A stretch of 64,000 nucleotides of DNA from Paenibacillus zeirhizosphaerae (GCF_030705605.1 NZ_JAPCKK010000031.1:1-64000), one strand, 5' to 3'. Shown: positions 9,366-17,941, counted from the stretch's first letter. The notes: generated by a model not told the origin, from the sequence alone. Made by a program: numbers and translations.

Positions 9366-10244
9366 TCACATATTCATCATCATAAATGCTGGAGCACCAA
9401 CCAGCACAATAACAGTCAGCAAAATAACCGCCATCGGAAAAACCAGCTTGGACGAGGCCTGCTCGCCAAGCGTCCGGCTAATTGCCGTCCTCTTGTTCCA
9501 CAGTGATTGCGAAAGCTCGCCCAATGCCATTACAAAATCACTCCCGCCCCGCCGCATGTTGAGCAGTACGGCGGTTGTAAACACGCTCACTTCCTGAATC
9601 CCGCACCGGCGGCTCAACTGCTCAAAGGCTTGTTGGAAGGAATACCCGCTCTCCCATTCTGCAATCGTCTGCGTCAATTCTCGATACAACGGGTGTTCCA
9701 ACTGATCCTTTTTCCGTTCCGTACAATGGATGATGGCCCGCTGTACCGTCTCTCCGGCTCCCACAAGCAGCATAATTTTACCCAGCAGCTCGGGCAGCTC
9801 CATAATAATTTGCTGATCCCGCTTACTGACCTTCGCATGAAGGTCCTTGACCAGCGCGGCGGGTACGAGAATGCCAAGCCCCAATCCAAGCATCAGTCCC
9901 GACGCGTCTCCTCCCATGGCCAGCGTTAACAGACAGCCTCCCCCCAGCAGCAGAAAAAAGTACCCCGCCATTTCGGCGAGAAATAGCATTGTCTTCTCCT
10001 GGCTGCTGCGCATTCCGTACAGCTTTTGCACAGACCTCTGCAGCCTAAACATAAGCAAGGGGAACTTTTGAAAGATACGGAATTTATACAGAATATACAG
10101 AAAGGGAGCGGCCATTTTTTGCAAACGTAGTCCTTCAACCCGCACCGTTTTAAAATCTTCATACTGCTTGCCGTGCCGCCGGTACAAAAGCAGCCAGCCG
10201 CCGGTTTGCAAAGCCAGTATGAAACAACTGATAAGCAACACCAT
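9366..10244 (-). CDS. tadC: TadC-like inner-membrane assembly protein (T2SS-F family)
   Basis: The 292-residue protein has an N-terminal membrane segment, a central hydrophobic pair (FFLLLGGGCLLTLAM, LMLGLGLGILVPAALV) and a C-terminal one (LVFPMAVILLTVIVLVG). Between them is the cytosolic helical domain of the GspF/TadC family (ELPELLGKIMLLVGAGETVQ). TadB and TadC form the membrane platform on which the TadA ATPase acts. It lies between tadB and the pilin gene on the same strand, with short gaps, which fixes its role within the Tad operon. Confidence 0.85.
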   Translation of the reverse strand: MVLLISCFILALQTGGWLLLYRRHGKQYEDFKTVRVEGLRLQKMAAPFLYILYKFRIFQKFPLLMFRLQRSVQKLYGMRSSQEKTMLFLAEMAGYFFLLLGGGCLLTLAMGGDASGLMLGLGLGILVPAALVKDLHAKVSKRDQQIIMELPELLGKIMLLVGAGETVQRAIIHCTERKKDQLEHPLYRELTQTIAEWESGYSFQQAFEQLSRRCGIQEVSVFTTAVLLNMRRGGSDFVMALGELSQSLWNKRTAISRTLGEQASSKLVFPMAVILLTVIVLVGAPAFMMMNM

Positions 10245-10253
10245 TGGCTCCCC

Positions 10254-11213
10254 CTACACGTTAATTTTCATGATTTTGTTGATCCATAAGAGACAGCAAC
10301 CCAGCAGCAGCAGACACACTGTTGAAATCATTCTTCCGGTGCCAGTATAAAGCGGAGTCATATAATCCGCCGCCGAGATATTCATGAACAGCACGAATAA
10401 AAAGGGGGCAGCAAACATGACACGTGCCTCAAAACGCTTTTGCGCGATCATAACACTGATTTCCTGCTGGATATCCATTTTCTCACCGATTACGGCCGAG
10501 GATCTCCGCACCACTTCGATGAGGTCTCCTCCGGTACGCTTACAGGTTGCAAATACGTCGGAAAAATTAATAATATCCTCCATATCCGCACGCCGGGCAA
10601 AATCCTGCAGCGCCTCCTCTACCGGCTGGCCGTACTCCATCTTGGCACTGATCATACTGAACTCACGAATCAGATCATGATCTCCGTCAGGGCTAAGCAG
10701 CTTCATGTCCGCTACCGCTTCGCGAAACCCGTTCTCTACGGATTTCCCTGCAGCCAGAGACGAGGAAAGAGAATAAAGCGCCTGCTTAAACTGCATGCTT
10801 AGAGCAGCCCTCCGCCGCCTGAGCAGGAACCTGCTGTAATACCGGGGAACCAGCAATCCGGTAAGCGATACAAAGCTTGCAACGATCCAATGATGATAAA
10901 AAAGAAAGCCAACACTGTAAAAGACCAGCCCGCTAAGCACGATGCAGATTAGTTTTTGACCTGTCGGCAAGCGGTAAACGTTATAGCCCTGTACCTGTCC
11001 CCCGGTTGCCTTCTCCTGAGTAGGGGAATCTGCTGCCGATCCTCGTTTTGCCGGGCGAATGGATATTCGCTGCCGAGTACGAGAATGCGCACGCTTTTCA
11101 CCCTTGTTATGAGCTGTTCTTCCTGGTGATCTTGACCTTATCTCTGTCCTCGAAACGATGTGCGGATGCTCTTCCGGACGAAATTCCATGTTATTCTTCT
11201 GGTCTCTGTTCAT
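10254..11213 (-). CDS. tadB: TadB-like inner-membrane assembly protein (T2SS-F family)
   Basis: I take the ATG at 11213 as the start because a perfect GGAGGT lies seven bases upstream; the open frame itself continues further but would overlap tadA more deeply. The 319-residue product starts with a basic, poorly conserved region, then membrane segments (LICIVLSGLVFYSVGFLFY) and a GspF-type domain with the pattern LYSLSSSLAAGKSVENGFREA, typical of TadB. It overlaps the end of tadA by 23 bases. Together with TadC it should form the platform for pilin extrusion. Confidence 0.85.
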   Translation of the reverse strand: MNRDQKNNMEFRPEEHPHIVSRTEIRSRSPGRTAHNKGEKRAHSRTRQRISIRPAKRGSAADSPTQEKATGGQVQGYNVYRLPTGQKLICIVLSGLVFYSVGFLFYHHWIVASFVSLTGLLVPRYYSRFLLRRRRAALSMQFKQALYSLSSSLAAGKSVENGFREAVADMKLLSPDGDHDLIREFSMISAKMEYGQPVEEALQDFARRADMEDIINFSDVFATCKRTGGDLIEVVRRSSAVIGEKMDIQQEISVMIAQKRFEARVMFAAPFLFVLFMNISAADYMTPLYTGTGRMISTVCLLLLGCCLLWINKIMKINV

Positions 11214-12462
11214 TGTTTTCACCTCCTTCACCCCACGTAAACAGTTCTTGCCGAATACCGGCCATCCGCAGTTTGTCCCTGTGATACAGACCTGATCCGG
11301 CCCGCTCCAGACTCCCCTCAATCCGGCCCTCCTTTTCGGCATATTCTTTAAATCGAAATAATGGATTAAGCACGACTTCTCCGTCCTGGTATCCGATAAC
11401 CTCACTAATCTCTAGAACACGCCGTGATCGGTCACGCAGCCTGGACAAGTGGACAAAAATATCTATGGCCGAACTGATCTGCTGCCGCACAACACCCAGA
11501 GGAAGCTCCGCACCGCTGAGCACCATCGTTTCCAGCCTGCTAACCATGTCGGCAATGCTGTTAGCGTGCCCTGTTGATAACGAGCCCTCGTGTCCTGTAT
11601 TCATAGCCTGCAGCATATCAAGGGCCTCGCTGCCCCTTACCTCGCCGACGATAATCCTGTTCGGTCTCATCCGCAGTGCGGACCGGATCAGATCACGTAT
11701 CGATACTTCACCCTTTCCCTCTGTGTTCCGATTTCTCGTCTCCAGCGAAACCAGATTGGGAACGGTCGTAATTTGCAATTCTGCCGAATCCTCAATCGTG
11801 ATCACACGCTCTGATGTCGGAATGAATTGGGAAAGAGCATTCAGGAAGGTCGTCTTGCCTGATCCTGTACCGCCGCTTATAAAAATGTTGTATTTGCTCC
11901 GCACAAGCTGCTGCAGCAGCTCGCCTGCCTCTGCACTCAAAGCATCCTTTCGAATCAGATCCTCCATCGCCATCGGTGCTGCCGGGAATTTTCGGATCGT
12001 CATGGTAGGACCTTTAAGCGCAATCGGCGGCAGTACAATGTTTACCCTGGAACCATCCTTCAAGCGTGCATCCACGATAGGGGAGGATTCGTTAACAATC
12101 CGGTTCACGCCAGCGACGATCATCTGGATAATATCCTCCAGCCGCTCACGGGACTCAAAGGCGGTCGGCAGGCGTACGACATCCCCCTCTCGTTCTACAA
12201 ATAGTTCAGTGTGGCTGTTAATCATGATTTCACTAATGTCCGGGTCGTCCACAAGCGGCTGCAGAACATCCAGTCCCCGGAATGAGTCAAAGATGCGGCG
12301 GACAAGTGTATACCTTTCCCGCGAGGTCAATTCGTCAAGCCTTGCATCAAACAGCACCCTGTTCTCGATTTGCCGAATCAACTCCTCATCGGTAACAGAT
12401 GAAGTAAGGTCCAATCCCGCTCGGATCTTCTGTCGCAGCTCCTGAAATAATCCGTTGTCCAT
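11191..12462 (-). CDS. tadA: TadA/CpaF-family secretion ATPase
   Basis: The 423-residue protein is a type II/IV secretion ATPase. Visible motifs are the Walker A loop FISGGTGSGKTTFLNAL, the Asp box (ITIEDSAELQI), Walker B (IIVGEVRGSEALDMLQA) and the His box (GHEGSLSTGHAN). The N-terminal region has the CpaF pattern PLVDDPDISEIMINSHTELF. It powers Flp pilus assembly from the cytoplasmic side of the TadB/C platform. It follows tadZ by ten bases and overlaps tadB. Confidence 0.93.
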   Translation of the reverse strand: MDNGLFQELRQKIRAGLDLTSSVTDEELIRQIENRVLFDARLDELTSRERYTLVRRIFDSFRGLDVLQPLVDDPDISEIMINSHTELFVEREGDVVRLPTAFESRERLEDIIQMIVAGVNRIVNESSPIVDARLKDGSRVNIVLPPIALKGPTMTIRKFPAAPMAMEDLIRKDALSAEAGELLQQLVRSKYNIFISGGTGSGKTTFLNALSQFIPTSERVITIEDSAELQITTVPNLVSLETRNRNTEGKGEVSIRDLIRSALRMRPNRIIVGEVRGSEALDMLQAMNTGHEGSLSTGHANSIADMVSRLETMVLSGAELPLGVVRQQISSAIDIFVHLSRLRDRSRRVLEISEVIGYQDGEVVLNPLFRFKEYAEKEGRIEGSLERAGSGLYHRDKLRMAGIRQELFTWGEGGENNEQRPEE

Positions 12463-12472
12463 TCAGTCCTCC

Positions 12473-13615
12473 TTATGCACGGACAGGTTCCTCCAATGCC
12501 ACGGCATCTTCATTCAGAAGCATCCTGCATAGCTTGCGGATCTCCCGCTGATAAATGGGAGAGTTCAGCATCAGTTCTTCCCTGTCCATCTGTTTCCATG
12601 AAGGAATGTACGGCAATATACCGTGCAAAGTCATCCCCTCATATGGCAGATCATTCACCTGTTCACCGGCACATCTGTTCAACACAAACAGGGTTTTGTC
12701 CAGCAGCATGTCATAACCGTCTTTATTGGAAATCTGAAGTTGATTCAGCCGTAGCCTGCATTTATGCATGCTGATCAAATCGTCGGACAACAGCCAGATC
12801 AAACGGCTTCCGGTCTTCAGTACGGCCTCTGTCCGGGCGTTCAGCTCGGCGTCGGTATCCACGATAATCACGTCGTACTGACCGGTTCGGGCCAGCACAT
12901 GGATCAACTCACAGGATTCCGTATAGCTCATCTCGGCAATTTCCTTACGGTTGGCCAGCGGCTGGAATATATCAGCTTTGAAATCGTGCTGCCGTATACT
13001 GTAAGCGGCGGCTGACCCAAGATCATAGGTCCCTTGAGTCTTCATGTCATAAAGAAGACGTGAAAGCCCCGTCATTCCTTCGACTGTTGGTGTGAACAGT
13101 GAACTCGAGTCTGCCGTTTCCATGTTCAAATAGAACACAGAGTAACCTGCGCCGCCGAGCTGCTTGGCCGCGTTAAGGGCTGCTGTAGTTTTGCCCGCGC
13201 CACCGGAAGCGGAGACAAAGCCCACTACCATCGTCTCCTCACGGCTGCTCATGCGTATATCTCCATCTAACCGGCGTCTGCACTCGTCCCATATGGTTTC
13301 CAGTAAATGGGAAACAGGCTGATATTTCCGCAAGGGCACCACTCCTGGCTCCGAACGCCCCTCTTCACTCAACAGGAAACAGCTTACGCGCGATTCCTCC
13401 CGCTGCCTCCAGCCTTCGAAGAACACCGCTTCGCCCACCACTGCATCCGGCATTTTGCCATCGATCGGTTCCCGCATATACTGGTAAAAAGCATCCGGCT
13501 GCGAAAAAGCCGTCACCCTGATCCGCTTGGCATATTCGCTCCCGTGCAAATAGTCTAGCAGCGGTTCAATATATTCCCTGCTTTGCACAGCCAAAACTAC
13601 CCTCAACGCCTTCAT
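12473..13615 (-). CDS. tadZ: TadZ/CpaE-like ParA-family ATPase
   Basis: Translation most likely begins at the ATG at 13615 (MKALRVVLAVQ), which has an AGGAAGGGG site; the frame is open further upstream, but that part overlaps the terminator hairpin. The 380-residue product has an N-terminal receiver-like domain without obvious phosphorylation residues, then a ParA/MinD-type ATPase with a deviant Walker motif (FVSASGGAGKTTAALNAAK) and IIVDTDAELNARTE in the Walker B position. TadZ/CpaE proteins localise the Tad machine, often to a pole. It is the first gene of the Tad operon. Confidence 0.87.
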   Translation of the reverse strand: MKALRVVLAVQSREYIEPLLDYLHGSEYAKRIRVTAFSQPDAFYQYMREPIDGKMPDAVVGEAVFFEGWRQREESRVSCFLLSEEGRSEPGVVPLRKYQPVSHLLETIWDECRRRLDGDIRMSSREETMVVGFVSASGGAGKTTAALNAAKQLGGAGYSVFYLNMETADSSSLFTPTVEGMTGLSRLLYDMKTQGTYDLGSAAAYSIRQHDFKADIFQPLANRKEIAEMSYTESCELIHVLARTGQYDVIIVDTDAELNARTEAVLKTGSRLIWLLSDDLISMHKCRLRLNQLQISNKDGYDMLLDKTLFVLNRCAGEQVNDLPYEGMTLHGILPYIPSWKQMDREELMLNSPIYQREIRKLCRMLLNEDAVALEEPVRA

Positions 13616-13641
13616 GCCCTTCCCCTTCCTACCAGAAACGC

Positions 13642-13692
13642 AAAAAAAGCACCGTTCATCAGCCGCTGTCATGCGGCTGGTGAACGGTGCTT
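13642..13692 (-). terminator. Intrinsic terminator inside the Tad operon leader
   Basis: On the minus strand a stem of about 20 base pairs with one mismatch (AAGCACCGTTCACCAGCCGC and its partner) encloses a six-base loop and is followed by seven T residues. It sits downstream of the only good promoter I can see and 27 bases upstream of tadZ, so full-length transcription would require readthrough or antitermination. Confidence 0.75.
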
Positions 13693-13718
13693 CCGTCACG
13701 TCCTATATTTTTACGGTT

Positions 13719-13747
13719 AGAATATCACAGTCCTGCAATCCAGGCAA
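13719..13747 (-). promoter_or_regulatory. Predicted sigma-A promoter of the Tad operon
   Basis: On the minus strand TTGCCT and TATTCT are separated by 17 bases, and the -10 element is preceded by TG (extended -10). The transcript would start near 13712 and run about 95 bases through the terminator before tadZ. Confidence 0.5.
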
Positions 13748-13881
13748 GCTGTTTCTGTAAAAATCTTGCGGCTCCTAGTTTCAACAGGCTCGCGGTATTA
13801 GGGAACTTGTGCTCAAATTTCTACTTTCTGATATCATTAAGAATGGCCAGATTGGATCGGCAGCAGGAAAGGTGGGCTAGT

Positions 13882-14640
13882 ATGAGCTTATATAAAAGCC
13901 GCTCTATTCGGTTCAGCATTGCAGCAGCATTGCTGCTGCTTCTCTGCTCCTGCGCCAGAGGGGATGCGCATGCGACCGTACATATAGACCGAAGCATCGA
14001 TTTGGACGTTGAGGTCAGCGTAAACAAAAACGCATTAAATTCGCTGTATTTGCAGAAATCTTTAGAGGAATACGTACGCCCTCTTGAACAATACGGGATT
14101 CGGATTGAACCGCTTCAGGAAAGCGGCCGAGAAGGCTTCCGTTTTCACCATACCTTCACGGCTCCCAAGTCCAGCGGCAGTACAGGTGCCGCTGATGCGC
14201 TGGATAAACTGCCACAGCGGCTGCCCAAGGGCTTGACGTTATCCTCTATGGTTGAGAAGCATTTCTTCACCACGGAATATCAGTTGCAGTTGACTGCCGA
14301 TTTTCTGCAAATGCTTCCGAACGGCGGTAGCACAGTGACGGATAAATTGGAGAATATGAATTTCATTTCCAAGAGGCTGCTGTCAGAGCAGTTGGATTTC
14401 AACTTCAGTCTGACGCTCCCTATCCGTCCGCAGGCCCATAATGCGGATCGGGTGTCGGATGACGGCAAAACCATGACCTGGAACATCTCCCCGCTGAACG
14501 AGAACCACCTTGAGTTTTCCGTCGGGGTGCCAAATATGGGACGTGTTGCCGCGGCTGTGGCTGCGGTACTGCTGATTGTAATGGCCTTTGTGCTGTTCTG
14601 GCTGCGGTGTAGGAGCAGACGCTCAAGCTCAAGCGATTAA
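13882..14640 (+). CDS. LppM/DUF3153-like lipoprotein with C-terminal membrane anchor
   Basis: The ATG at 13882 is preceded by AGGAAAGGTGG and starts a 252-residue protein with a signal peptide ending in a lipobox-like LLCSC (Cys near residue 24). The body (VHIDRSIDLDVEVSVNKNAL, then an alpha/beta region) resembles the LppM/DUF3153 lipoprotein class, and the C-terminus has one transmembrane helix (VAAAVAAVLLIVMAFVLFW) followed by a basic stop-transfer RCRSRR. It is divergent from the Tad operon and lies 76 bases before the nuclease gene, so those two may form an operon. The family call is tentative. Confidence 0.6.
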   Translation: MSLYKSRSIRFSIAAALLLLLCSCARGDAHATVHIDRSIDLDVEVSVNKNALNSLYLQKSLEEYVRPLEQYGIRIEPLQESGREGFRFHHTFTAPKSSGSTGAADALDKLPQRLPKGLTLSSMVEKHFFTTEYQLQLTADFLQMLPNGGSTVTDKLENMNFISKRLLSEQLDFNFSLTLPIRPQAHNADRVSDDGKTMTWNISPLNENHLEFSVGVPNMGRVAAAVAAVLLIVMAFVLFWLRCRSRRSSSSD

Positions 14641-14716
14641 CCTGGCCCGGAACAGCCTGACACTTGCTGGTCCGATCTTAAATTCAACCATCAACAACAT
14701 GCAGACAGGAGAACAA

Positions 14717-15547
14717 ATGAACACAAAGAACACAATGCCAAGGCTGATTTCATCCATCATTGGACTGCTCGCGCTCTTGCTGATTGCAGGATGCGGCACC
14801 ACTTCCCGGATCCAGGTAAACAGCACCACACCCGCTACTATTGAGGAAACCAGCCAAGCGGAGTATCCCCGGGTAAAGGTCAAACTGGACAAAGCCGTAG
14901 ACGGCGATACGCTACGCGTGATTTATGACGGCAAACAGGAATCGGTTAGAATGCTGTTGATCGACACGCCTGAGACGTCGCATCCACGCCTGGGGGTGCA
15001 GCCTTTCGGCCCTGAAGCCAAAGCTTATACCAAGCAACTCCTCGAACAGGCACATTCAATTGAACTCGAATTTGATGTCGGACAGCAGCGGGACAAGTAC
15101 GGACGCTTGCTTGCCTATGTATATGCGGACGATGTCATGGTGCAGGAAACTTTGCTTAAAGAAGGCTTAGCTCGTGTAGCCTATATCTATCCGCCGAATG
15201 TCCGTTATGTGGACCCATTTGAAGAATTGCAGAAAGCCAGCATGCAGAAGGGAATCGGGATCTGGAGTGTTGAGAATTACGCCCGGGAGGACGGTTTTCA
15301 CCCTGCTACAGCCGAAAATAGTTCAGAAAGCTCTGCCGGAAACAAAACGTCCGCTGATACAGCAGCGAAGTCAGGGACAGAAGAGGCCCCTCCCTCTGCA
15401 GCTTGTGCTATCAAAGGAAATATCAGCTCCAAGGGGGATAAAATATACCACACCCCGGAATCGCCCTCTTATGAGCGCACTCAGCCGGAGCAGTGGTTCT
15501 GTACAGTTGCCGAAGCAGAAAAAGAAGGTTTCCGTGCTCCAAGGTAA
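14717..15547 (+). CDS. Staphylococcal-nuclease-family lipoprotein
   Basis: The ATG at 14717 (AGGAG upstream) starts a 276-residue lipoprotein with lipobox LLIAGC. Residues about 50-190 form an SNase/OB-fold domain with the three expected catalytic residues: Arg in VRMLLIDTPE, Glu in DTPETSHP, and Arg in RDKYGRLLAYVY. Such enzymes are calcium-dependent nucleases; the lipid anchor places it on the outer face of the membrane. The C-terminal 45 residues (IKGNISSKGDKIYHTP...WFCTVAEAEKEGFRAP) form a small module often attached to secreted nucleases, joined by a Ser/Ala-rich linker. Confidence 0.88.
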   Translation: MNTKNTMPRLISSIIGLLALLLIAGCGTTSRIQVNSTTPATIEETSQAEYPRVKVKLDKAVDGDTLRVIYDGKQESVRMLLIDTPETSHPRLGVQPFGPEAKAYTKQLLEQAHSIELEFDVGQQRDKYGRLLAYVYADDVMVQETLLKEGLARVAYIYPPNVRYVDPFEELQKASMQKGIGIWSVENYAREDGFHPATAENSSESSAGNKTSADTAAKSGTEEAPPSAACAIKGNISSKGDKIYHTPESPSYERTQPEQWFCTVAEAEKEGFRAPR

Positions 15548-15640
15548 CTAGATAGTGCAGCGTAAGACAGGAAGCCCATTCCGAAATTGCAGATTGGGGT
15601 TATGTTACACTCCTGTTTGGGGTGTGCAATGACACACAGA

Positions 15641-15681
15641 AAAAAACGCCGAGGCGCAGGCGCAGCCTCTGGCGTTCTTTT
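15641..15681. terminator. Bidirectional terminator between nuclease and DCC genes
   Basis: A GC-rich stem (ACGCCGAGGC with its imperfect partner) is followed by CTTTT on the plus strand and by an A-run-derived T tract on the minus strand, placed between convergent genes. Confidence 0.65.
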
Positions 15682-15704
15682 GCTTCTTCCATCCTGATCT
15701 GCCG

Positions 15705-16154
15705 TTACAGAAACCTTTTCCTTACCTCGGGTGAAGGAATCCGGCATTGCACCCCGTCGCCGTCATCCTTTCCGAACCAGCGGTACCGGTTGCGGGCGAT
15801 GTACCGATATAGAGCATCCCTTATTGGACGGGGAACCAGAATAAACATATAAGCAAGCGGGTACGGAAAACGCAGATGTCTGGCAATCCGCAGAACCGCT
15901 GTAGACATGGTGTAATATACGCCGTCTTCTACTAATACAAGCGTATCGAGTCGATCCATCGACATACGACCTGCCTTCAGCAGTCGCTTCCCCTCCTCGG
16001 ATTGGAGGGAGCCGAAGTGGTGTCTACCTCCCGGGTCACGTTCAATGATGAATTTGGTGGCTCCCTGACAAAAGTGACACACACCGTCCACCAGGACAAT
16101 GGGATGCCCCTCATGCTTCTTATCCAGACTTACGGTCGCCTCTCCTCCAGTCAA
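15705..16154 (-). CDS. DCC-family (YuxK-like) thiol protein
   Basis: The 149-residue product carries the family signature near its N-terminus: IVLVDGVCHFCQGATKFI, i.e. DGVCHFC with the CxxC pair, followed by the conserved region through VEDGVYYTMSTAVLRI and a C-terminal PRPIRDALYRYIARNRYRWF. DCC1-like proteins are predicted thiol-disulfide oxidoreductases of unknown substrate. I prefer a TTG start at 16154 because GGAGGT lies seven bases upstream; a GTG at 16163 directly abuts that site and is less likely. It is convergent with the nuclease gene. Confidence 0.85.
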   Translation of the reverse strand: MTGGEATVSLDKKHEGHPIVLVDGVCHFCQGATKFIIERDPGGRHHFGSLQSEEGKRLLKAGRMSMDRLDTLVLVEDGVYYTMSTAVLRIARHLRFPYPLAYMFILVPRPIRDALYRYIARNRYRWFGKDDGDGVQCRIPSPEVRKRFL

Positions 16155-16280
16155 TTGAACCACCTCCTTCTAAAGCCTATCATATACCTGTTCAAGCTCA
16201 CCTGTCCCGTTGTATGCACAAAAAAAGCGCCGGAATTTTACAAATCCGCCGCTTATCCATGTCCCCCAAAAAAATCCTGC

Positions 16281-16562
16281 TTACTCGGCCGCTGCCTTCT
16301 CCAGCCAATTATTGTCATGCAACTGCTGCTCCAGATCACTTTTATACTGATCCATACACTTGCAGATGTAGTCCTTGCGACACACAGGGCAAGGCGTCTT
16401 TTGCAAACGGCTGATGTTCGTCATTGTCCATTCCGGATACCGTTGGTAGAATACGCGACACTCCGTGCCATCCGCCAAATGCATCGTAAATTCATAGAGT
16501 CCATCCTTTTCACTGCTACTGGCTTTTTTAAAGTTCACAATATTCGGTTTGTAAGAAGACAT
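16281..16562 (-). CDS. Small conserved Cys-rich protein, unknown function
   Basis: This 93-residue soluble protein contains the cluster CPVCRKDYICKCMDQY, a plausible zinc knuckle, after a beta-rich half (YEFTMHLADGTECRVFYQ). I do not recognise the family. It is a single gene; a pair of tandem 17-base repeats with palindromic cores lies about 100 bases upstream, which may be its control region. Confidence 0.6.
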   Translation of the reverse strand: MSSYKPNIVNFKKASSSEKDGLYEFTMHLADGTECRVFYQRYPEWTMTNISRLQKTPCPVCRKDYICKCMDQYKSDLEQQLHDNNWLEKAAAE

Positions 16563-16660
16563 AACATCACCTGTATTTTCAAATTTGGTTCGTACCTTTG
16601 TCGAATCCAGCCGGAATTTCGATTCTGAATCACCTAAGTATATTAAAGAATTTTTACTTT

Positions 16661-16698
16661 CATGTCAAATGTACATTCATCCATGTGAAATGTACATT
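16661..16698. promoter_or_regulatory. Tandem palindromic repeat, possible operator
   Basis: Two copies of CATGTSAAATGTACATT start at 16661 and 16682, exactly 21 bases apart, each with the perfect ten-base palindrome AATGTACATT. The two-helical-turn spacing is typical of cooperative repressor binding. Apart from this, the interval 16563-16857 holds only the terminator of the tRNA gene. Confidence 0.45.
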
Positions 16699-16809
16699 TG
16701 GAAGGAAGCTACTTTTCATGGATATGCAAACGGACATCACCGCGCCTGCCTTTTTCAGATATTGAACTGCTTCTGGCGCAGACTGTTCAATAGTATAAAA
16801 CTCTTAACC

Positions 16810-16842
16810 AAAAAAGAGCCCTGTAACGTATACAGGACCCTT
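16810..16842 (-). terminator. Terminator of tRNA-Leu (first copy)
   Basis: On the minus strand the stem CCTGTA...TACAGG is followed by GCTCTTTTTT, just downstream of the tRNA. Confidence 0.7.
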
Positions 16843-16857
16843 CTTCTTTGTTATGTA

Positions 16858-16940
16858 TGCGGTCGAGAGGACTCGAACCTCCACGGGCGTACGCCCACTA
16901 CCCCCTCAAGATAGCGTGTCTGCCATTCCACCACGACCGC
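16858..16940 (-). tRNA. tRNA-Leu (GAG)
   Basis: The minus strand folds into a type II tRNA: acceptor GCGGTCG/CGACCGC, anticodon loop TTGAGGG (anticodon GAG), a long variable arm (GGGCGTACGCCC) and GGTTCGAGTCC in the T arm. The discriminator is A and CCA is not encoded. It differs from the copy at 20.1 kb at three positions, two of which form a compensated acceptor pair. Confidence 0.95.
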
Positions 16941-16959
16941 TCATTCAGGCAACAGATTT

Positions 16960-16988
16960 ATTATACTCTCTCCTGCCGCTTTTGTAAA
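16960..16988 (-). promoter_or_regulatory. Promoter of tRNA-Leu (first copy)
   Basis: TTTACA and TATAAT are separated by 17 bases on the minus strand, about 20 bases before the tRNA 5' end. Confidence 0.65.
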
Positions 16989-17203
16989 CATTAAATCAAC
17001 AAAAAAATAAATAAGTACAAATGTAATAATATATAACATTAATAAATTTGATTTCATTAAAAATCGGCAAAACAATTGACAATACGCTTGTATAAATGTA
17101 AAAATAAATTACACAATCAACATGTTTAACAATTCCTGCAACACAAATAATGTTAACAAACATAACGCATATATTGCATTTTGTTTTAAGGAGGCGGACC
17201 ATA

Positions 17204-17911
17204 ATGAGCAAGAGCAGCCGATTGCTCCATTATGCGTATGTATTAGATCCCTGTTTGCCCGTCGGCAGCTTCCCTTTTGTTTCCGAATTGAAACAGCATA
17301 TTGCTGAAGGAAGCATAAAGGCACTGGAAGATGTCGAAGCCTATATGAAGTGTCACATGCACTGCCATCTGGTCAGTACGGATGGAATGGCCATAAAGGG
17401 CATTTATGCCGCCTCCAAGCAATACGACGGGTGGCGGATCGCTCTGATCGATAAAATGCTGCATGCGCAGCGGACACCCCGTGATCAGTTGAGCAGCGCC
17501 CGCACGTCAGGCCAGCGGCTTCTCAAACTCGGCCAAGCCTTATACCCTTGGATCGACTTTAAGGAGTTAGAAAAAATACTGCAGCGCTACAAAGCAATTG
17601 GCTCGCTTCCCACAGTCCATGCCTGGATCAATTTTCAATTGGGTGTGGATATGGAACAGGCAGTCAGCGGTTATTTAAATACAGCCGTCAATGCCTGCGT
17701 TGAGGAAGCCGCCAAACAGCTAAACGAAACACAGCCTTCGAAAAAAGCAGTGCTCCAGAGAATACTAAAGGATATGGAGCAGGAATGGGGAAATTCCAAA
17801 GACGCGGAGCCCGTTCATTTCATCAAGCCTTTTCCTGCCTGGAATGTAAGAGAAGCCTATGTTATGAATCCATTACACCTTAACAAGCGTATGCTACCAA
17901 TCCATCCGTGA
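17204..17911 (+). CDS. ureF: Orphan UreF-like urease accessory protein
   Basis: The ATG at 17204 has AAGGAGG nine bases upstream. The 235-residue product matches UreF by the N-terminal pattern DPCLPVGSFPFVSELKQHI, the all-helical composition, and the ARTSGQRLLKLGQALYP segment that corresponds to the conserved region after the first helices. UreF works with UreD/UreH and UreG to insert nickel into urease. No urease structural or other accessory gene is present within the window, so it is an orphan here. It could have been retained for a different partner, or the urease genes may lie elsewhere. Confidence 0.72.
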   Translation: MSKSSRLLHYAYVLDPCLPVGSFPFVSELKQHIAEGSIKALEDVEAYMKCHMHCHLVSTDGMAIKGIYAASKQYDGWRIALIDKMLHAQRTPRDQLSSARTSGQRLLKLGQALYPWIDFKELEKILQRYKAIGSLPTVHAWINFQLGVDMEQAVSGYLNTAVNACVEEAAKQLNETQPSKKAVLQRILKDMEQEWGNSKDAEPVHFIKPFPAWNVREAYVMNPLHLNKRMLPIHP

Positions 17912-17941
17912 TCCCCAAATTTTATATATATTCCTCACATG

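Noticed and set aside
11465..12445. 326-codon frame antisense to tadA
   Set aside because: Ser/Arg-rich shadow frame opposite a gene with intact ATPase motifs.
13745..13812. A firm cyclic-di-GMP riboswitch
   Set aside because: Only short parts resemble the consensus, several invariant positions differ, and it lies upstream of the apparent promoter; kept only as a finding to test.
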